Assembly: GCA_044234625.1 (NCBI GenBank)
Contig: JBIIIP010000015.1
Span: 1-36,786, forward strand
DNA length: 36,786 nucleotides
Reading direction: 5' to 3'
Source of the DNA: CACORA01 sp044234625
Lineage (GTDB): Bacteria; Planctomycetota; Planctomycetia; Pirellulales; UBA1268
In this document: in pieces, positions 1-7,935 of the stretch
How positions within the stretch are numbered: position 1 is the stretch's first letter
Layout: each line of letters opens with the position of its first letter
The notes under the pieces: generated by a model
What the model saw: only the letters and a program-made list of their open reading frames with translations
What the model was told of the DNA's origin: nothing
Databases searched by the model: none
Translations under genes and position numbers: made by a program

Positions 1-1287
1 GAGCAGATGGAACGGATGCTCGGCAAGGCGAAGGACTCGATCAAGGCCACGCTCCACGGCGGCATGCTCTTCGAGGCGCTCGGCGTCCGGTATTTCGGCC
101 CGGTGGAGGGGCATTCCCTCCCCAGCCTCATCCGCTACCTGGAACTCGTCAAGGATCAGGATGGCCCCATCCTCCTGCACGTGCTCACGGAGAAGGGGCA
201 CGGCTTCAAGCCGGCCGAGGACGACCCCGTCTTCTTCCATACGCCCGCGCCGTTCGAGTGCGATGACGACGACTGCATCGTGGCGATCAAGAAATCGTCC
301 GCCCGGGCCTATACCGACGTGGCCAGCGCCGCGATCGGGGAGTGCATGCGGAAGGACAAGCGGGTGACCGTGCTCACCGCCGCGATGTGCCAGGGCAACA
401 AGCTCGAGCCGGTGCGCGAGGAATTCCCCGACCGCTTCTTCGACGTGGGCATCTGCGAGTCGCACGCCGTGGCCTTCGCCGCCGGGCAGGCGAAGGTGGG
501 CTGTCGGCCGATCGTCGACATCTACAGCACGTTCCTGCAGCGGTCGTTCGACCAGATCTTCCAGGAGGTCTGCCTGCAGAATCTGCCGGTCACGTTCATG
601 CTCGACCGGGCCGGCCTCACCGGGCCCGACGGTCCCACCCATCACGGCTCCTACGACCTCGGCTACCTGCGGCTGTTTCCTCACATGGTGGTGATGGCGC
701 CCGGCGACGAGCACGATCTCCGGGAGATGCTGCCCTGGGCGCTGGATCACGGCGGGCCTGTGGCGATCCGCTACCCGAAGGCCGTGGTGGAGACTCATCC
801 CGGCCCGCGGACGCCGGTGGAACTGGGCAAGGCGGAAGTGCTCGCCGAGGGCCCCGATGGCCTGATCATCGCCTGCGGCACGCTTTTGGGCGCCGGCCTG
901 CAGGCCGCCGCACGGCTTCGCGAGGAGGGCCTCGATGTGGGCGTGATCAACGCCCGGTTCGTGAAACCCCTCGACACACAGACCTTGCTCCCGCGGATCG
1001 AGGCGGCGCCGTGGGTGGTGACGGTGGAGGAAAACGCGCTGCCGACGGGCTTCGGCAGCGCGGTGCTCGAAGCCGTCGCCGACGCCCACGCCGCCACGGG
1101 CCTGCCGAGCATGCCATTCGTGCGGCTGGGCCTCCCCGACCGGTTCGTGGAGCACGGCGAGCGGGGTGAGTTGTTCGCCGAATTGGGCCTCGACGCGACC
1201 GGAATCGCCGCCACCTGCCGACGGCTCGCCGGGCGGCCGGCCGAGGCGGTGCTCGACGCGCAGGCTGCCCCGGCAATTCGGCCATGA
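1..1287 (+). CDS. dxs: 1-deoxy-D-xylulose-5-phosphate synthase, C-terminal part (5' end outside window)
   Basis: Thiamine-diphosphate enzyme that condenses pyruvate and glyceraldehyde 3-phosphate, the first step of the MEP isoprenoid pathway. The frame is open from base 1, so roughly the N-terminal third of a usual 620-640 residue protein lies upstream. Seen here: the transketolase pyrimidine-binding domain with the conserved glutamate in DVGICESHAVAFAAG (about residue 148), YSTFLQRSFDQ, DRAGLTGPDGPTHHG, and the C-terminal transketolase domain with ENALPTGFGSAVLE. The stop overlaps the nadK start by 4 nt (ATGA), so the two genes are probably translated together. Identification is by family motifs and is secure. 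The promoter is not in the window. Confidence 0.97.
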   Translation, partial: EQMERMLGKAKDSIKATLHGGMLFEALGVRYFGPVEGHSLPSLIRYLELVKDQDGPILLHVLTEKGHGFKPAEDDPVFFHTPAPFECDDDDCIVAIKKSSARAYTDVASAAIGECMRKDKRVTVLTAAMCQGNKLEPVREEFPDRFFDVGICESHAVAFAAGQAKVGCRPIVDIYSTFLQRSFDQIFQEVCLQNLPVTFMLDRAGLTGPDGPTHHGSYDLGYLRLFPHMVVMAPGDEHDLREMLPWALDHGGPVAIRYPKAVVETHPGPRTPVELGKAEVLAEGPDGLIIACGTLLGAGLQAAARLREEGLDVGVINARFVKPLDTQTLLPRIEAAPWVVTVEENALPTGFGSAVLEAVADAHAATGLPSMPFVRLGLPDRFVEHGERGELFAELGLDATGIAATCRRLAGRPAEAVLDAQAAPAIRP

Positions 1288-2222
1288 CGCCCGTCGCACC
1301 CGTCGATCGGCTCGTGCCTGGGCGGCCCGCCGCCGGCCCGCTGCACGTGCTCATTGTGGGTCCTGCCGAAATCGACGCCGTGGCGGCCGAGGCCGCGCGG
1401 CTGGAGGCCTGGCTCACGGCCCGCAGCCAGCGCGTCTCGCAGCGGATCGCGCCGCGTTCGGCGTGGGAACAGCAGGCCGGCCGGCCACCGGGTCCGCTCG
1501 ACCTGGTCATCGTGCTCGGCGGCGATGGGTCGATCCTGCGCACCGCCCGCTGGATGGGCTATGAGCAGGCACCGGTGCTCGGCGTGAACCTGGGCGCGCT
1601 CGGCTTCCTCGCCGACGTCTCCCGGGACGACGTCGAAACCGCGCTCGACGACCTTCTTGCCGGCCGTTTCCAGCGCGTCGATCACATGATGCTCGAATGC
1701 GAGGTCGTGCGCGGCGGTGCCACGCTGCACCGCGAGTTGGGCCTCAATGAAGTGTCGATCCTCGCCGGGCCGCCCTTCGCGATGATCGAGATCGGCCTGC
1801 ATGTGGCCGGCGAGTTGGCTACCACATACCGCGGCGACGGACTGATCGTGAGCACGCCGGTGGGTTCCACGGCCTACAGCCTCTCGGCAGGCGGGCCGAT
1901 CGTTCGCAAGGATCTCGAGGCCTTCGTGTTTACGCCGCTCAACCCGCACACGCTCACCAACCGCCCGGTGATCGACTCGGCCGCCCGCGACTACGAGCTC
2001 CTCGTGCCGCGGCCCAATGCCGGATCGGCCTGCGTGGTCGACGGCCGCGTCGTGGCCAGTCTCGCCGCCGGCGACAGGATCCGTATCCGCCGGGCGGAAC
2101 CGCGGTTCACGCTCCTCGAAACCCGCCGCCACGGCTACTACCGCACGCTCCGCGAGAAGCTCTCGTGGGGTGGCGGGGTGCGCGGCGGCGGCCCCGCCGC
2201 CGGATCGGGAGCGGCTTCATGA
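1284..2222 (+). CDS. nadK: NAD kinase
   Basis: ATP-dependent phosphorylation of NAD to NADP in the cytosol. The 312-residue protein shows the family hallmarks in order: GGDGS at 79-83, NLGALGFLADV at 102-112, the NE pair in GLNEVS at 155-156, YRGDGLIVSTPVGSTAYSLSAGG around 182-204, and a C-terminal beta-rich part ending in a short glycine-rich tail. The length is typical. The ATG at 1284 overlaps the dxs stop, and the gene's own stop overlaps the next start, so it is the middle gene of a tightly coupled operon. Placing NADP supply beside dxs makes sense because the MEP pathway uses NADPH at DXR, but that link is inference. Confidence 0.96.
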   Translation: MTPVAPVDRLVPGRPAAGPLHVLIVGPAEIDAVAAEAARLEAWLTARSQRVSQRIAPRSAWEQQAGRPPGPLDLVIVLGGDGSILRTARWMGYEQAPVLGVNLGALGFLADVSRDDVETALDDLLAGRFQRVDHMMLECEVVRGGATLHRELGLNEVSILAGPPFAMIEIGLHVAGELATTYRGDGLIVSTPVGSTAYSLSAGGPIVRKDLEAFVFTPLNPHTLTNRPVIDSAARDYELLVPRPNAGSACVVDGRVVASLAAGDRIRIRRAEPRFTLLETRRHGYYRTLREKLSWGGGVRGGGPAAGSGAAS

Positions 2223-3055
2223 ACGGGCGCACCGCGTGCGCGGCCGTCGTGGCCGCCTGCCTCGCCGCCACTTCGCCGGCGGGCGAACCGGTGCGGCTCG
2301 CCTACCGGCTGGCCTCCGGCGATCGGATCGACATGGCCGTCTCCCACCGCGCCCTCACCGAAACCACCGTCGGGGCCACGAGGCAGGTGACCGAGACGGC
2401 CACCGACTCGACGAAGACCTGGCGAGTCGTCGCCGTCGACGCCACGGGCCGGGCCACGATCGAGCAATCGGTCGACCATGTGACGATGACTTCGCGCACG
2501 AGCGACCGGGGCGAGGTCCGCTGGTCGAGCGATGACGACGCCCCGCCGCCGCCGGGCTACGAGACCGTGAAGCAGAGCCTGGGCGTGCCGCTCTCGCGGC
2601 TGGTGATCGATCCTGCCGGACGGATCATCGAGCGCCGTGACCTGCGGCCGGTGCCGGCCTCGAGCACGGGCGACCTGGTGGTGGTGCCCCTGCCCGACGA
2701 GCCCGTCGCCGTGGGCGCGGTGTGGACGATTCCCGAGGAGGTCGTGGTGGAGGCAGCGGGAAGCGGCCGCAAGGCGGTGCGGACGCGGCTTCGCTACCAG
2801 CTCGAGTCGCTCGACGACGGCATCGCCACGATCTTGGTCGACACGACCGTGCTCACGCCGATCGCCGACCCGCGGCTGGAGGCACGTCTCCTGGAGCGGA
2901 TCTGGCGGGGCACGATCCGCTTCGACATCGCCGCCGGTCGCGTCGTCTCGCGGTCGACGGCGGTGGACCGCCGCGTGGTCGGCTTCGAGGGTCCCGAATC
3001 GAGCGTCCGCTACAAAGCCAGCCTCGAAGAGCGGCTCGAACCGCAGCCGCGGTAG
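2219..3055 (+). CDS. exported protein of unknown function (DUF6263-like)
   Basis: I start this gene at the ATG at 2219, which overlaps the nadK stop by 4 nt. An upstream in-frame ATG at 2165 would bury the signal peptide. The 278-residue product opens with a short signal-like segment (TACAAVVAACLAATSPA), suggesting export. The rest alternates beta-type segments: LAYRLASGDRIDM, a threonine-rich stretch, and repeated acidic/valine patterns such as RLVIDPAGRIIERRDL. The overall pattern resembles the DUF6263 family of secreted planctomycete proteins, recalled from memory and unverified. No catalytic motif is visible. It is the last gene of the dxs-nadK operon and converges on the HExxH gene with 111 nt between them. 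Confidence 0.75.
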   Translation: MNGRTACAAVVAACLAATSPAGEPVRLAYRLASGDRIDMAVSHRALTETTVGATRQVTETATDSTKTWRVVAVDATGRATIEQSVDHVTMTSRTSDRGEVRWSSDDDAPPPPGYETVKQSLGVPLSRLVIDPAGRIIERRDLRPVPASSTGDLVVVPLPDEPVAVGAVWTIPEEVVVEAAGSGRKAVRTRLRYQLESLDDGIATILVDTTVLTPIADPRLEARLLERIWRGTIRFDIAAGRVVSRSTAVDRRVVGFEGPESSVRYKASLEERLEPQPR

Positions 3056-3166
3056 CGGCCACCGGGCACGCGACTGGGATCGGGGGCACACCTCGGGCCA
3101 AGCGAGCCCCAGAAAGCCTTCGGCACCGCACGGCCCCGGCGCTGCGGAGGCCGGATGATGCCGGGC

Positions 3167-4153
3167 TCAGACCGCATCCATGTATGAGCGTGCCGCCTGC
3201 ATCACCGCGGCCCCCGTGGCGGTGAGGTCGCCGTGGGCGGCGACCACCGCGTAGCCGTCCTCGAAGTTTCGTCGGTCGGCTGCACGGGCAGCCGCGGCCG
3301 CGTCGCGGCCTGTGTCGTCGAGCACGCCGCTCGCGAGGAGCTGCGACATCGCCCAATGCATGCGGGCCGAAACATACGTGGCATGGTAGATGCCATCCAT
3401 CGGCCGTGGATCGATCCGCAGCGGCGAGGCGTAGCGCGGCTCGTCGTCGTTGTTCACGAGCGGCTCGTCGGCCGCATAGCCGAAGAGCAGTGTGTGGGCG
3501 CTTTCGTGGGTGAGCACCTCCACGAGCGCCACGTCGTGCGGATGGAACGACACGTTGAGGAACAGGCCGCCCCACAGCATGTAACTCGAGCCGCCGTCGA
3601 ACTGCATCTTCGCGGCGGGATCGCTGCCGACGAGGATGATCTGCGTGGTCAGGGCGTCGAACTCGGCGGCGAGATCGGGCATGGCCCGCGTCATGAGGCC
3701 GCGGGCCGTGGCGAGGCGGGCCGTGAAGTCGGCGACGGCGGCAGGCGCGGGATCACGGACGCGGCAACCGTCCGCTGCCTCGAGGCCGAGTTCGGCGAGC
3801 AGCAGATGCCGCTGCCCGGCGAGCACGGCATCGCCGATGGCCATGATCTGCGGCGTGGCTTCGAGCGGCCGTTCGGCCCCGAGCCGCTCGAGGCAATCGC
3901 AGGCGCGGGGCAGGTCGTCGCCGGCGATCGCGACGACGGCCTCTTTGTAGAGACCGAAAACGGCGGGCGCGTACCGACGGCCCGCACGCAGGCCGGCTGT
4001 CACCCGGAGCACCGGGCCGAAATCGATCCCCAGCACGGCGGCGGCGCGATCATGGATGTGCTCCAGGCTTTCGGCCAGAAGCGTCCGCATGCGCCGGTCG
4101 ATCGCCCGGGCGCGAAGTCCGTCGGGCGAAAAACGAAAGGGGTCGGCAATCAC
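3167..4153 (-). CDS. HExxH-motif peptide-modification protein (TIGR04267-like, putative aKG-dependent peptide beta-hydroxylase)
   Basis: The 328-residue protein carries LTHESAHTLLFG, with the HExxH metal motif at about residues 216-220. About 25 residues later comes SPLRIDPRPMDGIYHATYV, with a further histidine near 257 that could be the third metal ligand. HExxH followed by a P-x-R-x-DPRP-x-x-G pattern is what I recall of the HEXXH-domain family found beside RiPP precursors (TIGR04267), some members of which are annotated as alpha-ketoglutarate-dependent peptide beta-hydroxylases. A zinc peptidase is the alternative reading. I chose GTG at 4153 because GTGA overlaps the stop of the upstream peptide gene; a TTG at 4156 is possible. 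It is the last gene of the dnaA-ATP-grasp-peptide-HExxH run. No signal peptide or membrane segment is seen. Confidence 0.8.
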   Translation of the reverse strand: MIADPFRFSPDGLRARAIDRRMRTLLAESLEHIHDRAAAVLGIDFGPVLRVTAGLRAGRRYAPAVFGLYKEAVVAIAGDDLPRACDCLERLGAERPLEATPQIMAIGDAVLAGQRHLLLAELGLEAADGCRVRDPAPAAVADFTARLATARGLMTRAMPDLAAEFDALTTQIILVGSDPAAKMQFDGGSSYMLWGGLFLNVSFHPHDVALVEVLTHESAHTLLFGYAADEPLVNNDDEPRYASPLRIDPRPMDGIYHATYVSARMHWAMSQLLASGVLDDTGRDAAAAARAADRRNFEDGYAVVAAHGDLTATGAAVMQAARSYMDAV

Positions 4154-4329
4154 CAAGCGGATGAGTCTTGGACTACCGATCGCTTGAAGCCGATCTTGTC
4201 ACCGACCTTGCCGCCAATCTTGGCGCCCATCTTGGCGCCCACCTTGACCATCAGCGCTGCATCGCGCTCCAAAATCCTGAAGCCATACAACTTGGAGGCA
4301 TCAAGCAAGATCTTCGGGGTGGCCGACAT
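4150..4329 (-). CDS. candidate RiPP precursor, 59-residue glycine-zipper/lysine-repeat peptide
   Basis: Small gene between two candidate modifying enzymes. The ATG at 4329 is supported by a good ribosome site (AGGAG, 7 nt upstream); a TTG at 4368 that abuts the previous stop has none. The first 29 residues (MSATPKILLDASKLYGFRIL and on) look leader-like. Residues 30-49 are five tandem tetrapeptides of the form hydrophobic-Gly-X-Lys: VGAK, MGAK, IGGK, VGDK, IGFK. This places glycine every fourth residue (31, 35, 39, 43, 47), a GxxxG glycine-zipper pattern, with lysines in register. The tail is R-SVVQDSSAW. There is no cysteine. The DNA shows imperfect 12-nt repeats and is visibly less GC-rich than its neighbours. 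The stop overlaps the HExxH start. Its role as a modified peptide is inferred from context; the product is unknown. Confidence 0.75.
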   Translation of the reverse strand: MSATPKILLDASKLYGFRILERDAALMVKVGAKMGAKIGGKVGDKIGFKRSVVQDSSAW

Positions 4330-4364
4330 GGCAACGCTCCTCGGTAGAAACTTAGGCCGGTGAA

Positions 4365-6209
4365 TCAAGCCGCCGGAACCCCGGGAATTGTAATGGCCCG
4401 CAGGGTGGCCAACAACATCGACACGTGACGGCTGTCCACGGGGCGTTCCGGGGCGTGGCGGTGGCCGATTTCACCGGGGCAGACCACGAGAGTGGTGAGG
4501 CGATCGACCGGCGACCCGATTTCCAGCCATTCGTCGGTCTGGACCACCGCGATGAGTCCGGTCAGTTGCCGATCCATGAGCAGCGAGAGGCAGCGACCAA
4601 ACAGGCCGTCGCATGCCATGGGGCGTTCCTGGCCACGGTCGCCGAGGGTGATGGCGTGGGACGTGAGCGCATGACCGCGCGGCGCCGACGCGAGTCGGCG
4701 TTGCGCCGCGTCGAGGGCGGCCGGGCCGCCCACGAACACCTCCACCGGAACGCGGCCATCGCCATCGATCAGGCCGCCGACGATCGCACGACTCGCTTCG
4801 CGAGCCCGGCTTGTTTCGCCGAGGAGCGGCGAATAGTTCACCTCGTTGATGATCGCCCCGGTCTCGCGCCACGACCGCGTGATGTCGGTGGAGATCATGT
4901 CGATGCCCGCCACGTCGAGCCGGAACAGCCTCGCCGCCTCGCATGCGGCGGCGGCGTTGTCCGGGTGCACGCGGTCGGTGAAGTCTTCGACCACACCGCC
5001 CTGTGCCGTCGATTGAATGACGCGGAGCGGGGCAAACCCGCCCGGCGGCGGCACGCTGTCGAAGGTGAAACCAGCCGCCGCGAGCGCGGCCCGCGCCTGG
5101 TCGTCGGTTGGAAACGGCTTGAGCCGCTTCCACGGCGGCTTCTCCGTCTCGAGTCGGTTGGCCTCGGCCACCAGGTCGGCGACCGTGCGCACGCCGTCCC
5201 CACGCACGCCTTTCGGCAGCCGCTGCGACACGAAGTGCAGCCGGCCGGCGATCACCTGCAGCCGGTGGCACACGCCGGGCACGTGCCGCTCCACGAGGAT
5301 CAGGTCCGAGAACTTCCGTGCCTCGTGGTAGGCCGCCAGCAGCCCTTCGCGGGTGTGGATGCCCGCCACGACCCCCTCGCCGCGGTCGCGATTGACCGGC
5401 TTGACGACGACGGGCCAGCCGAGGCGGCCCGCGGCGGCGACAGCGTCATCGGGCGAGCCGACGAGAACGTGCTCGGCCACGGGCAGCCCGGCCTGCCTGA
5501 GCAGAGTGGCCGTGGTCCGCTTGTCGTGCGAGGAGAGCATCCCGAGAGCGGAGTCGGTGTCGACCGCCGAGCGGTTCATCCAGCGGGCGCGACATCCCCA
5601 GCCCAGTTGGTAGGTGTGGTGGCCGACGTGCCGAAAGGGAATGTCGCGATCGAATGCCGACCGCAGAATGCCCAGCGTCGTCGCCGCTCCGCCGGCCTGG
5701 TCGGCATGCTGGCGAAGAAGAGTCTCGTCGATCTGCTGCCGCAACCGTCTCGCAAGGTCGAGGTCGTCCGGTGCTGCGAAGAGCGACACCAGCACTTCGC
5801 GGGCATGGGCGAACGCCTGCTCGGTGATTTTTTCCGGGATCCCGTCGATCATCGGCACGACCCCGCGGATGTCCGTGCCGGTCGGCCCGCGAGTGGCCGC
5901 GGTGATCCGGCCGGGCTCGAAGACCGGCAGGCCGACCGCTTCGATCAATGTTTGCGCGAGCCAGAAGACGCGGCCTGCGAGGGCGAGATCGGGCTGGAGC
6001 GGGTCGTTCGGGAGCCCGTCCGCGGGATACGGGCCCGCGGGGCGAAACACCCGCATCACGGTCTGGTCGAGCGCATCGAGCCGTGTGCGATCGCACGCCG
6101 TTGCCGGCGGCGGGATGAGAATCGCCAGCGTCTGGCACGGCGTGCGCAGGCCGGGCCGGTAGCCATGGCAGGGGCGACGATCCCGTGCGAACGTGTTTTC
6201 AGGAGCCAC
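4365..6209 (-). CDS. cyanophycin-synthetase-like ATP-grasp ligase without a functional Mur-ligase module
   Basis: The 614-residue protein matches the first two thirds of cyanophycin synthetase (CphA1). Residues about 150-215 contain YQLGWGCRARWMNRS, like the CphA YQLGYG segment. The ATP-grasp domain (about 225-485) shows SHDKRTT, VVVKPVNRDRGEGV at 267-280 (ATP lysine and glycine loop), ILVERHVPGVCHR at 304-316, GIDMISTDI at 435-443 and the metal-binding INEVNYSP at 454-461. The last 130 residues appear to align with the start of the CphA Mur-ligase domain, but the P-loop GTNGKTT position reads GGPAALD (494-500), and the usual 870-900 residue length is cut short. Expected chemistry is ATP-dependent amide or ester formation on a carboxylate; the probable substrate is the adjacent peptide. 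GTG at 6209 touches the dnaA stop (TAGTG); ATG at 6056 is an alternative start. Confidence 0.8.
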   Translation of the reverse strand: MAPENTFARDRRPCHGYRPGLRTPCQTLAILIPPPATACDRTRLDALDQTVMRVFRPAGPYPADGLPNDPLQPDLALAGRVFWLAQTLIEAVGLPVFEPGRITAATRGPTGTDIRGVVPMIDGIPEKITEQAFAHAREVLVSLFAAPDDLDLARRLRQQIDETLLRQHADQAGGAATTLGILRSAFDRDIPFRHVGHHTYQLGWGCRARWMNRSAVDTDSALGMLSSHDKRTTATLLRQAGLPVAEHVLVGSPDDAVAAAGRLGWPVVVKPVNRDRGEGVVAGIHTREGLLAAYHEARKFSDLILVERHVPGVCHRLQVIAGRLHFVSQRLPKGVRGDGVRTVADLVAEANRLETEKPPWKRLKPFPTDDQARAALAAAGFTFDSVPPPGGFAPLRVIQSTAQGGVVEDFTDRVHPDNAAAACEAARLFRLDVAGIDMISTDITRSWRETGAIINEVNYSPLLGETSRAREASRAIVGGLIDGDGRVPVEVFVGGPAALDAAQRRLASAPRGHALTSHAITLGDRGQERPMACDGLFGRCLSLLMDRQLTGLIAVVQTDEWLEIGSPVDRLTTLVVCPGEIGHRHAPERPVDSRHVSMLLATLRAITIPGVPAA

Positions 6210-7666
6210 TAACCCGCCCGCAGGAGGTCTTCGACGCGGCGGATCGCCTCATCCAGATCCCAGGCCGCGTCGGCCAGCACGATCTGCTCGCGGCGGGCGA
6301 GCCAGTCGTTGACGGTCTTCTGGGCGGTGATCACCGTGGAATGGCTACGCCGGCCAAAATAGCTGCCGATCTCCGTCAGCGCCGCGGAGGTGTGCTTGCG
6401 GGCGAGAAACATCGCCAGCATCCGCGGATGGTTCACGCTCCGCGACCGCCGTGCCGACTGCAGGCTGCCCCCTTCGATGCCGAAGGCCGTGCATACCGCC
6501 CGCTCGATGTCGGCCAGCCGCACGCCCCGGGCGCTCGACCGCACGAGGTCGGCCAGCGACTCTTCCGCCATGCCGGCCGAGATCGGCACTCCCAGCATGT
6601 GGCTGGCGGCCTCGAGGCGGTTCACGGCGCCGATCAACTCGCGGGCGTGGCGGGTGATGTGCCGAGCCACGTAGGCAACCACGTCGTCGGGCAAGGCGAG
6701 ACCGCGCCGGGCCGCGAGGCCGGCCACGATGCCCCGGCGGACCGTTTCATCGGGCGGCAGAATGCGGGCGTTCATGCCCCCCTTGAGCCGCACGATGACG
6801 TCGGCGCCAAGATCGGCCAAGGCGTCGAGATCGCGATCGGCGGCAAACACCATCTGCCTGCCGGCCCGCTGCAGGGCGTCTATCGTCTGCTGGAATTCCA
6901 CGACCGTGGCCCGCTTGCCCACGAAGAATTGCAGGTCGTCGATCACCAGCAGGTCGGCCGTGCGGCAGGAGCGGCGAAACCCGGGAAGCCCACTGCCGTG
7001 GAGCGCCTGCAGGAAGGCGGTGGTGAATTGCTCCGCCGAGAGAAAGACGGCGGCGATGCCCTGATGCCGCTCCCGCGCCTGGCTGCAAAACGCTTCCAGG
7101 AGATGCGTCTTGCCCACGCCGCTGGGGCCGTGCAGGAACAAGGGCGACATTTCGCCGGGCCGGTTGGCCGCGAGTTCCACCGCCGCGAAGGCCATCCGGT
7201 TGCTCGCCCCCACCACGAAGCCCTCCAGCGTGGCGCCGGCCCGGGCCGGCGTGGGCGACGAAGCTGCGACGGCCGCGGCGGGCTCCGCACGAGCGGCACG
7301 CTGGCGTCGTGGCGCCGCGGCCGCTGCCTGCAGCGGCTGGTCGTCGCCGGCCTGCCAGACGATCTCCGCTGCCGGCCCGCACACCTCGCGCACGGCAGCA
7401 GCAAACTCGTCGTGAAATGTCTTGCGCAGCCACTCGTGGCTGAAGCCGGAGCCGGCGCTGATCTCGACGACAGGCGCCGCCCCTCTGCCAGACGTCTTCC
7501 CGGGCGACACGGCGATCCGCAGGGCCGTCTCATCGCCAAACCACACTGCCAGACGTTGGGAACCGATGCGCCGACCGAAAGCGGCCTTGATCTGCGTCGC
7601 CGCCTGCCCGTGGGGCATCGACGATGCATCCGCGACGCTCGGTCGTCTGGCCATGGTTCCGTCCAT
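6209..7666 (-). CDS. dnaA: chromosomal replication initiator protein DnaA
   Basis: AAA+ initiator that binds DnaA boxes and opens the origin. Numbered from the ATG at 7666 (485 residues): a domain I-like region to about 100, an Ala/Pro-rich linker to 145, Walker A GPSGVGKTH at 180-188, Walker B LLVIDD at 239-244, and domain IV with the DnaA signature RSRSVNHPRMLAMFLA...GRRSHSTV at about 408-444. The frame is open up to a TTG at 7750, but that lies upstream of the predicted transcription start (about 7729). ATG at 7654 (MARRPSV) is an alternative start. A hairpin abuts the chosen ATG. The stop overlaps the start of the ATP-grasp gene by one base, tying dnaA to the peptide operon. A DnaA paralogue rather than the main initiator cannot be excluded. 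Confidence 0.92.
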   Translation of the reverse strand: MDGTMARRPSVADASSMPHGQAATQIKAAFGRRIGSQRLAVWFGDETALRIAVSPGKTSGRGAAPVVEISAGSGFSHEWLRKTFHDEFAAAVREVCGPAAEIVWQAGDDQPLQAAAAAPRRQRAARAEPAAAVAASSPTPARAGATLEGFVVGASNRMAFAAVELAANRPGEMSPLFLHGPSGVGKTHLLEAFCSQARERHQGIAAVFLSAEQFTTAFLQALHGSGLPGFRRSCRTADLLVIDDLQFFVGKRATVVEFQQTIDALQRAGRQMVFAADRDLDALADLGADVIVRLKGGMNARILPPDETVRRGIVAGLAARRGLALPDDVVAYVARHITRHARELIGAVNRLEAASHMLGVPISAGMAEESLADLVRSSARGVRLADIERAVCTAFGIEGGSLQSARRSRSVNHPRMLAMFLARKHTSAALTEIGSYFGRRSHSTVITAQKTVNDWLARREQIVLADAAWDLDEAIRRVEDLLRAG

Positions 7667-7667
7667 C

Positions 7668-7698
7668 GCAAAAAGCCGCGAAAAACGCGGTTCTTTGC
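7668..7698 (-). promoter_or_regulatory. leader hairpin of dnaA
   Basis: Two 13-nt arms (7668-7680 and 7686-7698) pair at 11 of 13 positions around an AAAAA/TTTTT loop; the inner CCGCG/CGCGG stem is perfect. Read on the minus strand the stem is followed by CTTTTTGC and then, one base later, the ATG at 7666. It could act as an attenuator or could mask the ribosome site. Structure seen; function inferred. Confidence 0.45.
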
Positions 7699-7735
7699 AT
7701 CCATCCATGTGGGTTTCGTGGTCGCCCGGGCGGCG

Positions 7736-7763
7736 AGTATAGGGGTGCAAGCAATGCTGTCAA
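7736..7763 (-). promoter_or_regulatory. sigma70-type promoter of dnaA
   Basis: On the minus strand there is a perfect TTGACA (-35, 7763-7758), a 16-nt spacer and TATACT (-10, 7741-7736), placing the transcript start near 7729. This gives a leader of about 60 nt before the ATG at 7666 and argues against the TTG start at 7750. It is the best promoter match in the window and probably also drives the peptide operon downstream. Confidence 0.7.
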
Positions 7764-7871
7764 ACCTCCGGCGGTTCTCTTCGGCACGCCTGGAAAAGTG
7801 TCGCGTCGCAGGGCTGTCTGACGTGACCGAACCACCTGTCGTCAGCCATGCGCAGGAGCCGGCGGATCTCG

Positions 7872-7877
7872 TATACT
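7872..7877 (+). promoter_or_regulatory. possible -10 box of the PDZ gene
   Basis: TATACT lies 58 nt before the ATG at 7936. The matching -35 region (about 7849-7854, TGCGCA) is poor, so only the -10 is suggestive. The divergent gap to dnaA (7667-7935) shows no clear cluster of DnaA boxes. Confidence 0.3.
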
Positions 7878-7935
7878 CTTCATTCGCCACGCGGCTCACG
7901 CGGCGGAAATCCGCCGCACCACGAAGGAAATCGTG

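Noticed and set aside
4330..4368. Start of the small peptide at the TTG at 4368
   Set aside because: The ATG at 4329 has a clear AGGAG at good spacing; the TTG has none.
7667..7935. Replication origin next to dnaA
   Set aside because: No cluster of TTATCCACA-like boxes or AT-rich unwinding segment was seen.
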